Positions 44,364 through 53,929 of a stretch of DNA of 64,000 nt are shown piece by piece; the stretch's first letter is position 1; each line of letters begins with the position of its first letter. The DNA is from Nostoc sp. TH1S01 (GTDB lineage: Bacteria; Cyanobacteriota; Cyanobacteriia; Cyanobacteriales; Nostocaceae), in NCBI GenBank assembly GCA_018993265.1, contig JAGKSW010000037.1, forward strand, positions 43,475-107,474, in the 5' to 3' direction. The position numbers and the translations under genes were made by a program. The notes below the pieces were generated by a model. The model did no database searches. It saw only the letters and a program-made list of their open reading frames with translations, and was not told where the DNA came from.

Positions 44364-44825
44364 TTATTGATATGTATTTAATACTTCTTGGATAAACTTC
44401 TGCCATACTTCATTCGGAACCCAAATTTTATGTAAGTCTTGTTCGGCTGTTGCATCATTTAAACCTTGATGTATGCGGCGGAAAAGATACATAAAAGCCG
44501 AGACTCTCATATTAGCAGCGCAATGAACAAAGATTTTTTTATCTGAATTGGTTTCCATGACACCAAAAAACTTTGTCACATTTTCCAGCGTCGGATTTTC
44601 CCACTCTACTGGAATGTGTACATATTGCATTTCTTGAGATTCAACAATTTCTTGTTCATTGAGTAAAGCATTACTTGATGTGGGTAACGCTAGATTAACT
44701 ATTAGTTGATAGCCTGCTGCTTTGATGGCTGCAAATTGCTCGGCGGTTGGTTGTCCTGAAGTGGCAATTGTATCTGATATTGAGAGGAAGTTGTATATTT
44801 CTGCAAGATGATTTTTAACAGACAT
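44364..44825 (-). CDS. Protein tyrosine phosphatase-like protein
   Basis: 153 residues. The fold is of the dual-specificity/DUF442 type: TSGQPTAEQFAAIKAAGY, VNLALPTS, then the active loop FVHCAANMRVSAF. Cys102 and Arg107 are five apart (CX4R), one shorter than the HCX5R of standard phosphatases. This is the loop length of rhodanese and COG3453 proteins. The substrate is unknown. It begins 6 bp after the next upstream gene (44832). Confidence 0.8.
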   Translation of the reverse strand: MSVKNHLAEIYNFLSISDTIATSGQPTAEQFAAIKAAGYQLIVNLALPTSSNALLNEQEIVESQEMQYVHIPVEWENPTLENVTKFFGVMETNSDKKIFVHCAANMRVSAFMYLFRRIHQGLNDATAEQDLHKIWVPNEVWQKFIQEVLNTYQ

Positions 44826-44831
44826 AAATCT

Positions 44832-45329
44832 TTATTGATTAAATAGCCCATAAGATAATTTAGTTTCCCATTTATTGCCAGTTCTTTCCATATATAGTAA
44901 ATTGCCATATTGTGGTGTTATGGGACAATAAGCAGTAAGCTGAATTAACGCTTGAGAAAAATCATCCGAAAAACCTGGACGAGTTAATGTATAGAACATA
45001 GACCATCTATGCTCATATTGGCTGGAAAGGTTGTGAAACTCTGCGCGAGACAGGAAATTAACTTTGGGATTGTTAATCCATGAAGTTAATAGGGAAGGTT
45101 GACTGTTAATCGATATCCAATTATCAAAAGTCTCTTTTTTTAGATCAGGAAAACCTAATATTCTCATGCCATACATCTCTGTTTCTTTTATCCGCAGATT
45201 TTCCCAAGTAATATCATTAAGACTAGTTTTAGTCATCACCGAATTGGAATCTTCTAACAGATATTCTCCTGCTATACTGTAACTTTCAATTAATGTCGCA
45301 AAAATTTCTGTTTCATGTTGCGATCGCAT
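44832..45329 (-). CDS. Hypothetical protein paired with phosphatase-like gene
   Basis: 165 residues with no family I recognise. Several aromatic clusters (WISINSQPSLLTSWINNPKV; HRWSMFYTLTRPGFSDD). No membrane segment or signal. It ends six bases before the phosphatase-like gene, so the two form an operon and may act together. Confidence 0.65.
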   Translation of the reverse strand: MRSQHETEIFATLIESYSIAGEYLLEDSNSVMTKTSLNDITWENLRIKETEMYGMRILGFPDLKKETFDNWISINSQPSLLTSWINNPKVNFLSRAEFHNLSSQYEHRWSMFYTLTRPGFSDDFSQALIQLTAYCPITPQYGNLLYMERTGNKWETKLSYGLFNQ

Positions 45330-45420
45330 ATTTTTTTAATATTCTTTGATAGTTAAACAAAGTATGACAATATCTCCCGATTCAGAGATATTGTCAGCCT
45401 TGATTAATTTGTACTCGATT

Positions 45421-46782
45421 TTAAAATAAAGTTAATCGGTAATTACCGCGTTGGTTAGGACTGCTAGAGGTGACAACTATATAATAAGTACCATCTTCTG
45501 GTAATCTGGCTCGGTCAATGAGGGCGCTATATTTACCATCGCGATCGCTATTAGCAGCAATTTTTTGTCCTTGAGAATTGAGTAAAACTATATAAGGCGA
45601 AAACTCTTCATTTACACTATCTACGCGAATACTCACTAATTGATTTTTTGTCCCTTGAAATTGCGTCACATTGTAGGGAGTACCATTTTGTTTAATGACT
45701 AAGTTTTGCTGACTCAATTCTCCTGTTTCGTCTAAAATATAGCTGGCTCTATCATCTCGAATCGCCAGACTATAGCGGCCTGTATCTCTAGGGTTTTGGC
45801 TAGTCACAGCAATTGTATATGTACCCGCTACAGGTAATCGCGCAAAAATGAAAGCATCTCTATCTGTTTCGCCACCGCCTCTTTTGAGGATGACGTTATT
45901 ATTGGGGTCGAGGAGCAACATATAAGGACGTAAACTTAAGTTGTTAGAACGCCTTTGATCTGCACTACCTAATAGGCGAATTTGAATTAGTTGGTTTTCT
46001 CTACCTTCAAATTGGTAGAAATGATATGGTCTACCTTGTGATTGAAAATCTCTTTTATTCAGAATACCGAAGGCCACATCAACAAAGTTGATTTTTCTAT
46101 AAGCAGGTGTTCCAGAGGAAGCCGCCGCTACACCCCTAGAGTTTCTACCTCTACTTGAGTTAGTGTTTGGTGTTTGTCTTCTACCGGGAGTTGGAGATAC
46201 AGAACGATTTGGTGATGGTTGCGGTGTGGGATTACTGTTTGGTGGAGTAACTCTCACAGATGATGGTTGCGGAGTTGAGTTAGTTTCTCTAGGCGGAGAT
46301 TGTCTAGGAGTAGTTCTCACACGTGATGGTTGCGGAGTTGAGTTAGTTTCTCTGGGATTTGACCTTACAGGTGCTGGTTGAGGAGTTGGGTTGCTTTCTG
46401 GTGGAGTAGAATTAGTCGGCGCTGGTTGGGGATTTGGGTTACTTTCTGGTGCAGATGCTTCGGGAGTAGAATTAGTCTGTACTGGTTGCGGAGTTGGGTT
46501 ACTTTCTGGTGGTGGGACACGCACTGGTAAAGGTGAATCAATAGATTGAGTGCGCTGTGGGTTTACAGGCGGTTCCGCAGCCGGAATTTGTTCAATACCT
46601 TGTTGTACTGCTTCTGGCTGTCGTTCATCGGGTGTTTTAGCAAGTTGGAATTGTCTAGAAATTGTAGGGATTTCTAAAGCAGAGATTGGCAGGATATGAC
46701 TGGCGATCGCTACACTACTAACAGCAATAAATAAAGTCAAATTCATCCTCCCGCGGGATTTTTTATGATTTTTTCCTGCCAT
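45421..46782 (-). CDS. Pro-rich exported protein with pre-peptidase C-terminal domains
   Basis: 453 residues. A GAGGAG site precedes the start. A hydrophobic signal-like segment (LFIAVSSVAIASHILPISA) is followed by a Pro/Asn/Ser-rich stretch with repeats of NPTPQPxPxxSxP (about 70-215), then two beta-rich PPC-type domains (HFYQFEGRENQLIQIRLLGS; VTQFQGTKNQLVSIRVDS), each ending in YTIAVTS or YYIVVTS. PPC domains are found in secreted proteases and carbohydrate-binding proteins; no protease domain is present. Probably a surface protein with a long stalk. Confidence 0.8.
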   Translation of the reverse strand: MAGKNHKKSRGRMNLTLFIAVSSVAIASHILPISALEIPTISRQFQLAKTPDERQPEAVQQGIEQIPAAEPPVNPQRTQSIDSPLPVRVPPPESNPTPQPVQTNSTPEASAPESNPNPQPAPTNSTPPESNPTPQPAPVRSNPRETNSTPQPSRVRTTPRQSPPRETNSTPQPSSVRVTPPNSNPTPQPSPNRSVSPTPGRRQTPNTNSSRGRNSRGVAAASSGTPAYRKINFVDVAFGILNKRDFQSQGRPYHFYQFEGRENQLIQIRLLGSADQRRSNNLSLRPYMLLLDPNNNVILKRGGGETDRDAFIFARLPVAGTYTIAVTSQNPRDTGRYSLAIRDDRASYILDETGELSQQNLVIKQNGTPYNVTQFQGTKNQLVSIRVDSVNEEFSPYIVLLNSQGQKIAANSDRDGKYSALIDRARLPEDGTYYIVVTSSSPNQRGNYRLTLF

Positions 46783-47125
46783 CTTGCACTCCTCTTTTTG
46801 ATTTTTATTAAATTATTTCTGCCTATAGATAGATACGTTTATGTTACTAATGATAATTCTTAAAAAATAACTAAAATTTTATTGGTTATAGTCAATACTC
46901 AGCACTGTCTTGATAATTACTAGAGAACATATAATTGAGACATGATAATTTCTCAACCATAGTTATAATACTACCAATAAACAAGAAAATTTGAGTATTG
47001 TAAACTTACAATCACTGATATAAGTGTATATTAATTATTTGATTGCTCGAAGTTTACTAGCAACTTCATAGCAAAATTATACGTCCTCAACTAACATAGA
47101 TACAAACAGAAAATGGATTCCCAGT
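46783..47125. other. Divergent promoter region, no gene
   Basis: AT-rich gap between the PPC protein (minus) and kinase (plus). No recognised repeat or RNA. Confidence 0.4.
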
Positions 47126-49141
47126 ATGGTCTGCTGCTTGAATCCCGATTGCCCTGAACCGTTAAATTCCGATGATAATCAGTATTGTCAAAGTTGCAAT
47201 ACACCATTAGTCAGATTATTGCGAGGGCATTATCGTGTCATTAAAGTACTATCAGATGAAGGTGGATTTGGCAGAACCTATCTTGCGGAAGATGCAGATA
47301 AACTAAATGAATGGTGTGTAGTTAAACAATTCGCACCCAAAGTTCAGGAAGCTGCTGCTATCAAGAAAGCAATTACATTATTCCAAGAAGAAGCACAAAG
47401 ATTACAACATTTGGGAGAGCATCCCCAAATACCTGCTTTATTAGCTTATTTTGAGCAAGATAATTATTTATTTTTAGTTCAACAATTTATTGATGGACAG
47501 AATTTACTCCAGGAATTACGTCAAGGAGTAACTTATAACGAAACTCAAGTGATTCGTGTTTTGCTCGATTTACTACCTGTGCTGAAATTTATTCACGATC
47601 GCGGCGTAATTCATCGAGATATTAAACCACAAAATATTATTCGTCGTCGCAGTGATGGCAAATTAGTCTTAATTGATTTTGGTGCATCCAAGCAGTTAAC
47701 CGCCACAGTTCATACTAAATTAGGCACAACCATTGGTTCACATGGTTATACTCCCATTGAACAAATGCAAGAAGGTAAAGCTTATCCAGCTAGTGATTTA
47801 TATAGTTTGGGGGTAACTTGCTTTTATTTGCTGACGGGAAATGCACCATCAAAATTGTGGATGCAACAAGGCTATAGTTGGGTAAAATCTTGGCGACGCT
47901 ATTTACCGAATACAGATACAGGTAGAATAACTATTGGTTCAAAGTTAGGGAAAGTTCTCGATAAACTGCTGACTACAGATATCAGACAACGTTATCAAGT
48001 AGCAGATCAAGTTATTAAAGACTTGAAAAAACAGTCCTTAACATCTGCAACATCAACTAGCTTATTTACAGCAGCACCAACTTTACTAACAGTTCCAGGA
48101 ACCCAGCAGAGGTTATTTGCGCTCAAACTCAATGACAACTTTCAAAAATTGTTGCTTGTCAATGTGGTCGTGATACTGTTGGGATTAGGCGGAATTTGGT
48201 ATTTTCAGTCTTTCCCTAAGCTGAATACTACCGAAGTCTCAGAAGGTGCAGATCAACCTAAAACTTTTCGAGGACACGCGAGTGATGTTAATTCTGTCGC
48301 TTTTGCGCCTAATGGTCAAATTTTAGCGAGTGGTAGTGATGATCAGACTATCAAATTGTGGAATCTAGCGACGGGAACCGAAATTTCCACCCTCAAAGGA
48401 CACTTGAAATGGATTTGGGCGATCGCATTCCATCCTGATGGTAAAATTCTCGCCAGTGGTAGTGCAGATCAAACAATTAAATTGTGGAATCTAGCAACAA
48501 CCGAAGAAATTCGCACATTCACAGGACATACTGCGGGAGTAGCGGCTGTTGCTTTTAGTCCTGATGGGAAAATTTTGGCTAGTGGGAGCTTAGATAAGAC
48601 AATCAAACTGTGGAACCTAGCAACTGGTAAGTTAATTCGCACTTTGACAGGACACAGCCAAGCAGTTGCAACTATCGCCTTTAGTCCCGATGGCAAAACT
48701 TTAGCTAGTGGGAGTTGGGACAAAACAATTAAACTCTGGAATGTAGCAACTGGGAAACAAATTCGCACTCTGGAAGGACATTCACAATTCGTTCTTTCTT
48801 TAGCCTTCAGTCCCGATGGTCAAACTTTGGCTAGCGGTAGTAAAGATAAAACAATTAAACTTTGGGATTTTACCACAGGCGAGACAATTCGCACTCTCAA
48901 ACAACATTCTGATAAAGTCAATTCCGTCGCTTATGGAAAAACTGCCAACGGTATTATGCTTGTGAGTGGCAGTAGTGATAATACGATTAAATTGTGGAAC
49001 CCGACGAATGGTAAAGAAATTCACACCTTAAAACGCGATTCTGGTTACATTTATTCTGTCGCTATTAGTGCAGATGGTAAAGCGATCGCTAGTGGTGGTA
49101 GTGCAGAAAATATCATAAAAATTTGGACAATATCGCCGTAG
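47126..49141 (+). CDS. WD40 serine/threonine protein kinase
   Basis: 671 residues. An N-terminal four-Cys zinc ribbon (C4-x4-C9, C21xxC24) precedes a kinase domain with Lys67 (VVKQF), HRD Asp165 (IHRDIKPQN) and DFG Asp184 (IDFGASK). A membrane helix at 342-360 (LLLVNVVVILLGLGGIWYF) is followed by seven WD40 repeats (380-671) outside the cytoplasm. All catalytic residues are present. This kinase-WD40 layout is common in Nostoc-type cyanobacteria. What the propeller binds is unknown. Confidence 0.92.
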   Translation: MVCCLNPDCPEPLNSDDNQYCQSCNTPLVRLLRGHYRVIKVLSDEGGFGRTYLAEDADKLNEWCVVKQFAPKVQEAAAIKKAITLFQEEAQRLQHLGEHPQIPALLAYFEQDNYLFLVQQFIDGQNLLQELRQGVTYNETQVIRVLLDLLPVLKFIHDRGVIHRDIKPQNIIRRRSDGKLVLIDFGASKQLTATVHTKLGTTIGSHGYTPIEQMQEGKAYPASDLYSLGVTCFYLLTGNAPSKLWMQQGYSWVKSWRRYLPNTDTGRITIGSKLGKVLDKLLTTDIRQRYQVADQVIKDLKKQSLTSATSTSLFTAAPTLLTVPGTQQRLFALKLNDNFQKLLLVNVVVILLGLGGIWYFQSFPKLNTTEVSEGADQPKTFRGHASDVNSVAFAPNGQILASGSDDQTIKLWNLATGTEISTLKGHLKWIWAIAFHPDGKILASGSADQTIKLWNLATTEEIRTFTGHTAGVAAVAFSPDGKILASGSLDKTIKLWNLATGKLIRTLTGHSQAVATIAFSPDGKTLASGSWDKTIKLWNVATGKQIRTLEGHSQFVLSLAFSPDGQTLASGSKDKTIKLWDFTTGETIRTLKQHSDKVNSVAYGKTANGIMLVSGSSDNTIKLWNPTNGKEIHTLKRDSGYIYSVAISADGKAIASGGSAENIIKIWTISP

Positions 49142-49164
49142 AGACGCGAAATCTCGCGTCTCTA
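49139..49164 (+). terminator. GTAGAGACG-type hairpin at kinase stop
   Basis: TAGAGACGCGA, loop AATC, TCGCGTCTCTA. The stop codon TAG forms its first bases. Related to palindromes at 40706 and 62610. Confidence 0.75.
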
Positions 49165-49177
49165 AATTCGCAATTAA

Positions 49178-49723
49178 CTATTTACGCTTTCCGCTTGTAT
49201 TTGATACAGCTTGTTGCATTAACTGGGGTAAATGTTGCTCAATTCTTTGTGCAGTTTGTTGTTCTTGCTGCAAGTTTTGTTGAAGTAATTGCACAACTTC
49301 TCTTTGATTCATTTGTTCTGCACCCGCGATTAAGGCGCGATAACAGTTAATTTCAAAGTTTTCTACCTTGGCTTGCGCTCCTGCAAGTGCCAAATCTAAA
49401 AGACTTGGATTATCCGTAGTTAATAACAACAACTTTTGACCATCACTGATCAAGCCTGCCGCAGCATCACAATTAATTCGTTTTGGCTGTTGCTTCATGG
49501 TACTAAAAACTTGCTCTAAGTTTCTGATTTGCTGTTCAGTTTCTCGGATATGGTTTTCAATTAATGACTGCAATTGGTCATTAACTACACACTGCAACAT
49601 CATTTGTTGAGCTTCTAAAAAGCGACATTCAGCATCGTACATACCGCAGAGTTCGTAATGCCATTTTTCCTGAATATTGGTGATTTTGGTAATAGCAGCC
49701 GGGCGTTCTTGTAGATTAACCAT
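49178..49723 (-). CDS. Ferritin-like DUF892 (YciE/YciF) protein
   Basis: 181 residues, four-helix, Gln-rich: YELCGMYDAECRFLEAQQMM, NHIRETEQQIRNLEQVF, FEINCYRALIAGAEQMN. An AGGAGA site lies before the ATG. YciF-type proteins are stress-induced, rubrerythrin-like; the iron ligands are incompletely visible here, so metal binding is uncertain. Convergent with the kinase. Confidence 0.78.
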   Translation of the reverse strand: MVNLQERPAAITKITNIQEKWHYELCGMYDAECRFLEAQQMMLQCVVNDQLQSLIENHIRETEQQIRNLEQVFSTMKQQPKRINCDAAAGLISDGQKLLLLTTDNPSLLDLALAGAQAKVENFEINCYRALIAGAEQMNQREVVQLLQQNLQQEQQTAQRIEQHLPQLMQQAVSNTSGKRK

Positions 49724-49960
49724 TGTTATTCTCCTGATTGGTTGTTGTTGTTTGACTTCACAAACACATCTTCAACCCTACTTGCGCTCTAGCTGCTACT
49801 CCTCTTACCAAAGGGACAACTGGTTGTAAACAATAATAGTTAAATAGAATACAAAGATAAATATTATAGGATATTTATCATTTTTTAATTTAGCGATCGC
49901 ACATATATTCTGAGTAGTTTTATGATGGCGATCGCACATACAATAATTCTCAATATTTAC

Positions 49961-50899
49961 TTATTGTTGGCTTAACCAAACTTCTAACTCTGTAACTGTA
50001 GAAAAATCTAACAATGCTTCCCCTAGCGATTCTAATTGTTCAATAGATAGTCGTTTAATTTGCTCAATTAAAGACGAATCTATTTCTCCCAATCGTCTGT
50101 TTAATAACCGCAGAATTATTTGTTGTTCTCCTTGCTCTAATCCTTGTTGTAATCCTTGCTCTAATCCTTGCTGTAATCCTTGTTGTAATCCTTCTTGTCG
50201 AGCTTGTTCTCTGTCTTGTTGATACAGTGGTGCTAATCTCATCACTAACTCCCGATCATCTGCTTCTGTATTTTGATTGATTCGCAAGTTTTGTTGCAAG
50301 TTATAAAGCAATTCTAGCGTTACTTTCACAAACGGGTGATTAACTGGCAGTGCGGCTAATTCATTAATTGCTTGTTGCTGAACTTTACCACGTCCTAACA
50401 TTCTCAGCCACAATGTTTCTGGGGTTGGTGGTAACTGATGAATCACAACTATCGCTGTTCGCAAATATTCTGGTAAAAAGTATACTGCTTCTACCCATTC
50501 TGATTTTAGTGTTGCACCAAAACCAGAAATGATTGTGGCTGATGCTGTAGGTGTCAAAATCCATAATTGGGGGATATCACTATCTGCAATTGTGGTTTTG
50601 TTACGATTTGCTTCTCTTTGTAGCGCATTCCTGACTTCTAATAATTTTAATAAACAATCTGTAATTTCTTCTTTGGTGGCTGGGTTGCGGAAGGGTTCAA
50701 ATATGGCGGATGTTGAGGCCATTTTCCCTAACAATCCTAATGTGGCTATGTTGGCTGCTTGTGTGGGTATTGGCGAAAATAATACGTCTATTTCTCTGAC
50801 TTCGGCTGCGACTCGACTTGGTGCTTGAACTTTTCCGAATGGTTTTAATAGTTCTTCTAAATAATCTTTAGAAAATTGGTCATGAATAAATCTCGTCAT
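49961..50899 (-). CDS. DUF4351/Rpn-like PD-(D/E)XK family protein
   Basis: 312 residues, a frequent cyanobacterial family. The N-terminal part resembles Rpn/transposase-like nucleases (FSKDYLEELLKPFG; EVREIDVLFSP). A repeat of EGLQQGLQQGLEQG at about 235-260 is encoded by a 12-bp tandem repeat. The C-terminal part is DUF4351 (LLNRRLGEIDSSLIEQIKRL; LGEALLDFSTVTELEVWL). A nuclease role is inferred; the catalytic residues are not clear here. Confidence 0.78.
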   Translation of the reverse strand: MTRFIHDQFSKDYLEELLKPFGKVQAPSRVAAEVREIDVLFSPIPTQAANIATLGLLGKMASTSAIFEPFRNPATKEEITDCLLKLLEVRNALQREANRNKTTIADSDIPQLWILTPTASATIISGFGATLKSEWVEAVYFLPEYLRTAIVVIHQLPPTPETLWLRMLGRGKVQQQAINELAALPVNHPFVKVTLELLYNLQQNLRINQNTEADDRELVMRLAPLYQQDREQARQEGLQQGLQQGLEQGLQQGLEQGEQQIILRLLNRRLGEIDSSLIEQIKRLSIEQLESLGEALLDFSTVTELEVWLSQQ

Positions 50900-50980
50900 T
50901 CAAATCTATGGAAAAAGTATACTGAATATCAGTTTATTGAAATAGATAAAAGTAACATTTTATAAATTTTCCAGACTTAT

Positions 50981-53629
50981 TTAATTATTAATTACACCAC
51001 GTACTAAAATTACTGTACTCTCTACACCGGAAGCGATCGCTTCGGGAATATTACCTTGAATTGCTTGTTGTAGTAATCCTTCGCGGGTAGCGCCCAAAAC
51101 GACAACATCAAACTTTTCTTTTTTGACCAAGTTAATTACACCCTCAGAGACTGAATCTGCTTGTACTGGCGTAGCCACAAATACAGTACTAGACAAATGG
51201 CGATGGCGCATTAGTTGATGAATGGCTTGTTCTAAAATCTGGATATTGGGTTTTGATGGGGATGGCTTGAATACTTGCGTTAAGTGAATTTCTGGTTCAT
51301 TTCCTAATGTCACCAATGCAGGTAATAATTTCAGAGCAAATTTAGAATTAGGGCCACCAGCCATTGGTATTAACCAACGGTTGAATTGGGGAGTTGGAGA
51401 AACTTCTGACAATTGACTATTAATAGTTGACTCTTGATAATTACCCAGTTTTACTAGGACTACATCACAGGCGGCTTGGCGAATGATGGTGTCTACAATG
51501 TTGCCAAAAATTCGCCCTGGGGTGGAGGTGTTGCCTTTCCAACCCATTAAAATCATGTCTATGTGGCGTTCGTTGATTGTTTCTAAAATTGCTTGAGAAG
51601 CATCATGGGCGACGCGAATTTGTGTATGTAAGGGAATGTGCCATTTTTTAGCTAAGGCTTCGGCTTGTCTTAGTAAACGGCGACTTTTGGCAGTTCTGAC
51701 TGGGGTTTCTGCCGGGGAACTGTGGCGCGATACTATCATTATTTGTACGCACTCTATTTCATAGTGGCGATCGCGGGCAATAGCCGCAGCCATTTGTAGC
51801 AGAGTCGCCGCAGTCTCCGGATTAGCTATTGGTACTAATAATCTACCTCTGCCAATGTTAGGCGATCGCGTCTGATAAACTACATAAGACGGTTCTGGTT
51901 GTGGTGTTGGCGTAATATTTTCACAGTTGAGATGGTCAGCTTCGGCACGAATAATGTCTGCACGGGTAATAATTCCAATTAATTTTCGCCCATTGACTAC
52001 TGGTAAACGACTGACTTGGTAGCGGTCAAGCAAATACAGCACATTACTCAGGTTATGTACTGGTGTAACTGTCATCGGCGCAGGAGTCATGATTTCCTTT
52101 AATAAGGTATCATTTGGCAAGTTGCGATTAGGCAATTTCGTTAAATCTGATTGCGTGACAATACCTACCAACTTGCTATTTTTGACTACCGGAAAACCCC
52201 GGTGATGCGAACTGGAAAATGCTTGCTTTGCTTCTTCTAAAGTCATGTCTGCATCCAGAGTTTCTACTTGCTGTTGCATCACATCTTTAGCTGTTAATGT
52301 AGTTAAAATCGCTTCCGTTGAGGCTACTTTTGTCAGGGTAATACCTTTTAATTGCAACAATCTATCGTAAAGTGAACCTGGCATAACTTTATCTGCAACC
52401 AAGTAAGCGACTACCGCCACAATCATTAAAGGTAAAACCAGATTAAAATCGGTGGTCATTTCAAAAACAATCACAATTGCAGTGATGGGAACCTTAGAAA
52501 CGGCGCTAAAAAATCCCCCCATTCCAGCTAAAGCATAGGTAGGTAGAGAACCTATCCCCAATAAATGACCTTCCCAAACACCAACAAAGTGTCCTAAACA
52601 AGAACCTAATATCAGACTGGGTGCAAATAATCCTCCCGGCGCACCAGAACCAAAGGCAATTAAGGTGAGGATAAACTGAGCGATAAAAGCGATCGCAGCT
52701 ACGGAAGCGTTCGATTCACCTGTAATTATATACTCCCGTAAGCCAGTGTTATTGCGAAAATATTCCGGGAGAATTGCTACAATTATTCCAGAGATAAATC
52801 CGGCTAAAGCCACTTTTAAAGGTAAGCTAATATGTAACTTTTGATAAAATTTGATACTAAAAATTAACCCATAATTAAATAATGCAGCTAGTAAACCTGC
52901 TAATATTCCTAAAACTAAAAAAAAGGGAATTTCTGGCAGAGAAAACTGACTGGAAAAATGGATCATTTGCAGATTTAATTGCAGACTGCGACCACCCAAC
53001 AACCGCGATACTACACCGCCAATAAATGAAGCGATGATGGCGGTTCCTAAAGTTATCCCCGATAAATCTTGCAATAATTCTTCAACAATAAATATGACAC
53101 CAGCCAGTGGGGCATTAAAGGCGGCTGCTAAACCTGCACCTGCACCTGCGGCTATCATCTGTCGCCGATGGTCTGGGGAAGTGGGAACAAATCGACTCAT
53201 CCCGGCGGCTAAACTTGCACCAACTTGCACAGTAGGGCCTTGCCTGCCTAAAGTTATACCCGAACCAATGACAATCATGGCACTAAGTAACTTCACAGCC
53301 GCTACACGCCAAGATAACTTCATGGGGACATTGGCTAAGTTAGCCTTGACTTGGGGGATACCACTACCAGAAGCTTCTGGCGCTAGGCGCTGTACTAACC
53401 AACCAGCCAGATAGCCAAAAACTAAACCCACGACAGGTAAAGCTAGCCATGCAGGAAAAACATGGGAAGTATGCACCCGCCATGCACCCAAGAATCCTGC
53501 TCCGAATTTTAAGAATACCGCAGATAAAGCTGCTACAATCCCAATAATAGAAGCTTCTGCGATCGCTAAACCTTTTCTTGGTTGCCACCAACGACGCAAG
53601 TGCTGATTCAGAGCAGGAAGCGATATCAT
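50981..53629 (-). CDS. ClC chloride channel/transporter with CBS and USP domains
   Basis: 882 residues: ClC membrane domain (about 20-430), two CBS domains (448-560), two universal-stress-like domains (600-880). Filter motif GSGIPQ is intact. The second motif is GRQGPTVQ: Gln130 replaces the gating Glu (E148 of ClC-ec1). The proton-pathway Glu pair (IVEELL, 183-184) is kept. Gln at the gate would favour channel-like, uncoupled behaviour. The USP domains may bind ATP. Confidence 0.9.
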   Translation of the reverse strand: MISLPALNQHLRRWWQPRKGLAIAEASIIGIVAALSAVFLKFGAGFLGAWRVHTSHVFPAWLALPVVGLVFGYLAGWLVQRLAPEASGSGIPQVKANLANVPMKLSWRVAAVKLLSAMIVIGSGITLGRQGPTVQVGASLAAGMSRFVPTSPDHRRQMIAAGAGAGLAAAFNAPLAGVIFIVEELLQDLSGITLGTAIIASFIGGVVSRLLGGRSLQLNLQMIHFSSQFSLPEIPFFLVLGILAGLLAALFNYGLIFSIKFYQKLHISLPLKVALAGFISGIIVAILPEYFRNNTGLREYIITGESNASVAAIAFIAQFILTLIAFGSGAPGGLFAPSLILGSCLGHFVGVWEGHLLGIGSLPTYALAGMGGFFSAVSKVPITAIVIVFEMTTDFNLVLPLMIVAVVAYLVADKVMPGSLYDRLLQLKGITLTKVASTEAILTTLTAKDVMQQQVETLDADMTLEEAKQAFSSSHHRGFPVVKNSKLVGIVTQSDLTKLPNRNLPNDTLLKEIMTPAPMTVTPVHNLSNVLYLLDRYQVSRLPVVNGRKLIGIITRADIIRAEADHLNCENITPTPQPEPSYVVYQTRSPNIGRGRLLVPIANPETAATLLQMAAAIARDRHYEIECVQIMIVSRHSSPAETPVRTAKSRRLLRQAEALAKKWHIPLHTQIRVAHDASQAILETINERHIDMILMGWKGNTSTPGRIFGNIVDTIIRQAACDVVLVKLGNYQESTINSQLSEVSPTPQFNRWLIPMAGGPNSKFALKLLPALVTLGNEPEIHLTQVFKPSPSKPNIQILEQAIHQLMRHRHLSSTVFVATPVQADSVSEGVINLVKKEKFDVVVLGATREGLLQQAIQGNIPEAIASGVESTVILVRGVINN

Positions 53630-53685
53630 ATAAATTTAATAATTTATTTCTGATTCCTGTTCATAGTTATACCTTGAAAAGAGAA

Positions 53686-53928
53686 GCTAGAGACTAGAGG
53701 CTGGGGGCTAGAGAAGACAGTTTTTCTTATTGGGTTGTGAAATTTTCTGATGAATAGCTGACTTAAAAGAGCTGATACCAACTTGCATTCAAAGATAGTA
53801 ACCTGGGGTGGGAGTAGGGAGTAGGAAGTAGGAATGCTATTTCTGAAAGCAACTTAGTATGAGTTACAAGTGAGCAGTAAAAACTACTACTTTCTAGCCT
53901 CTAATCCCTAATCCCTAGCCTCTGATTC
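53686..53928. repeat. Heptamer arrays between ClC and methyltransferase genes
   Basis: Three arrays: CTAGAGG-type at 53686-53713, GGAGTAG-type at 53811-53833 and CTAGCCT-type at 53893-53926; the last ends two bases before the stop of the 53930 gene. Confidence 0.75.
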
Positions 53929-53929
53929 A

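Noticed and set aside
47126..49141. WD40 kinase as partner of the WD40-TIR protein
   Set aside because: They are 7 kb apart with unrelated genes between; the shared WD40 type is common in these bacteria.
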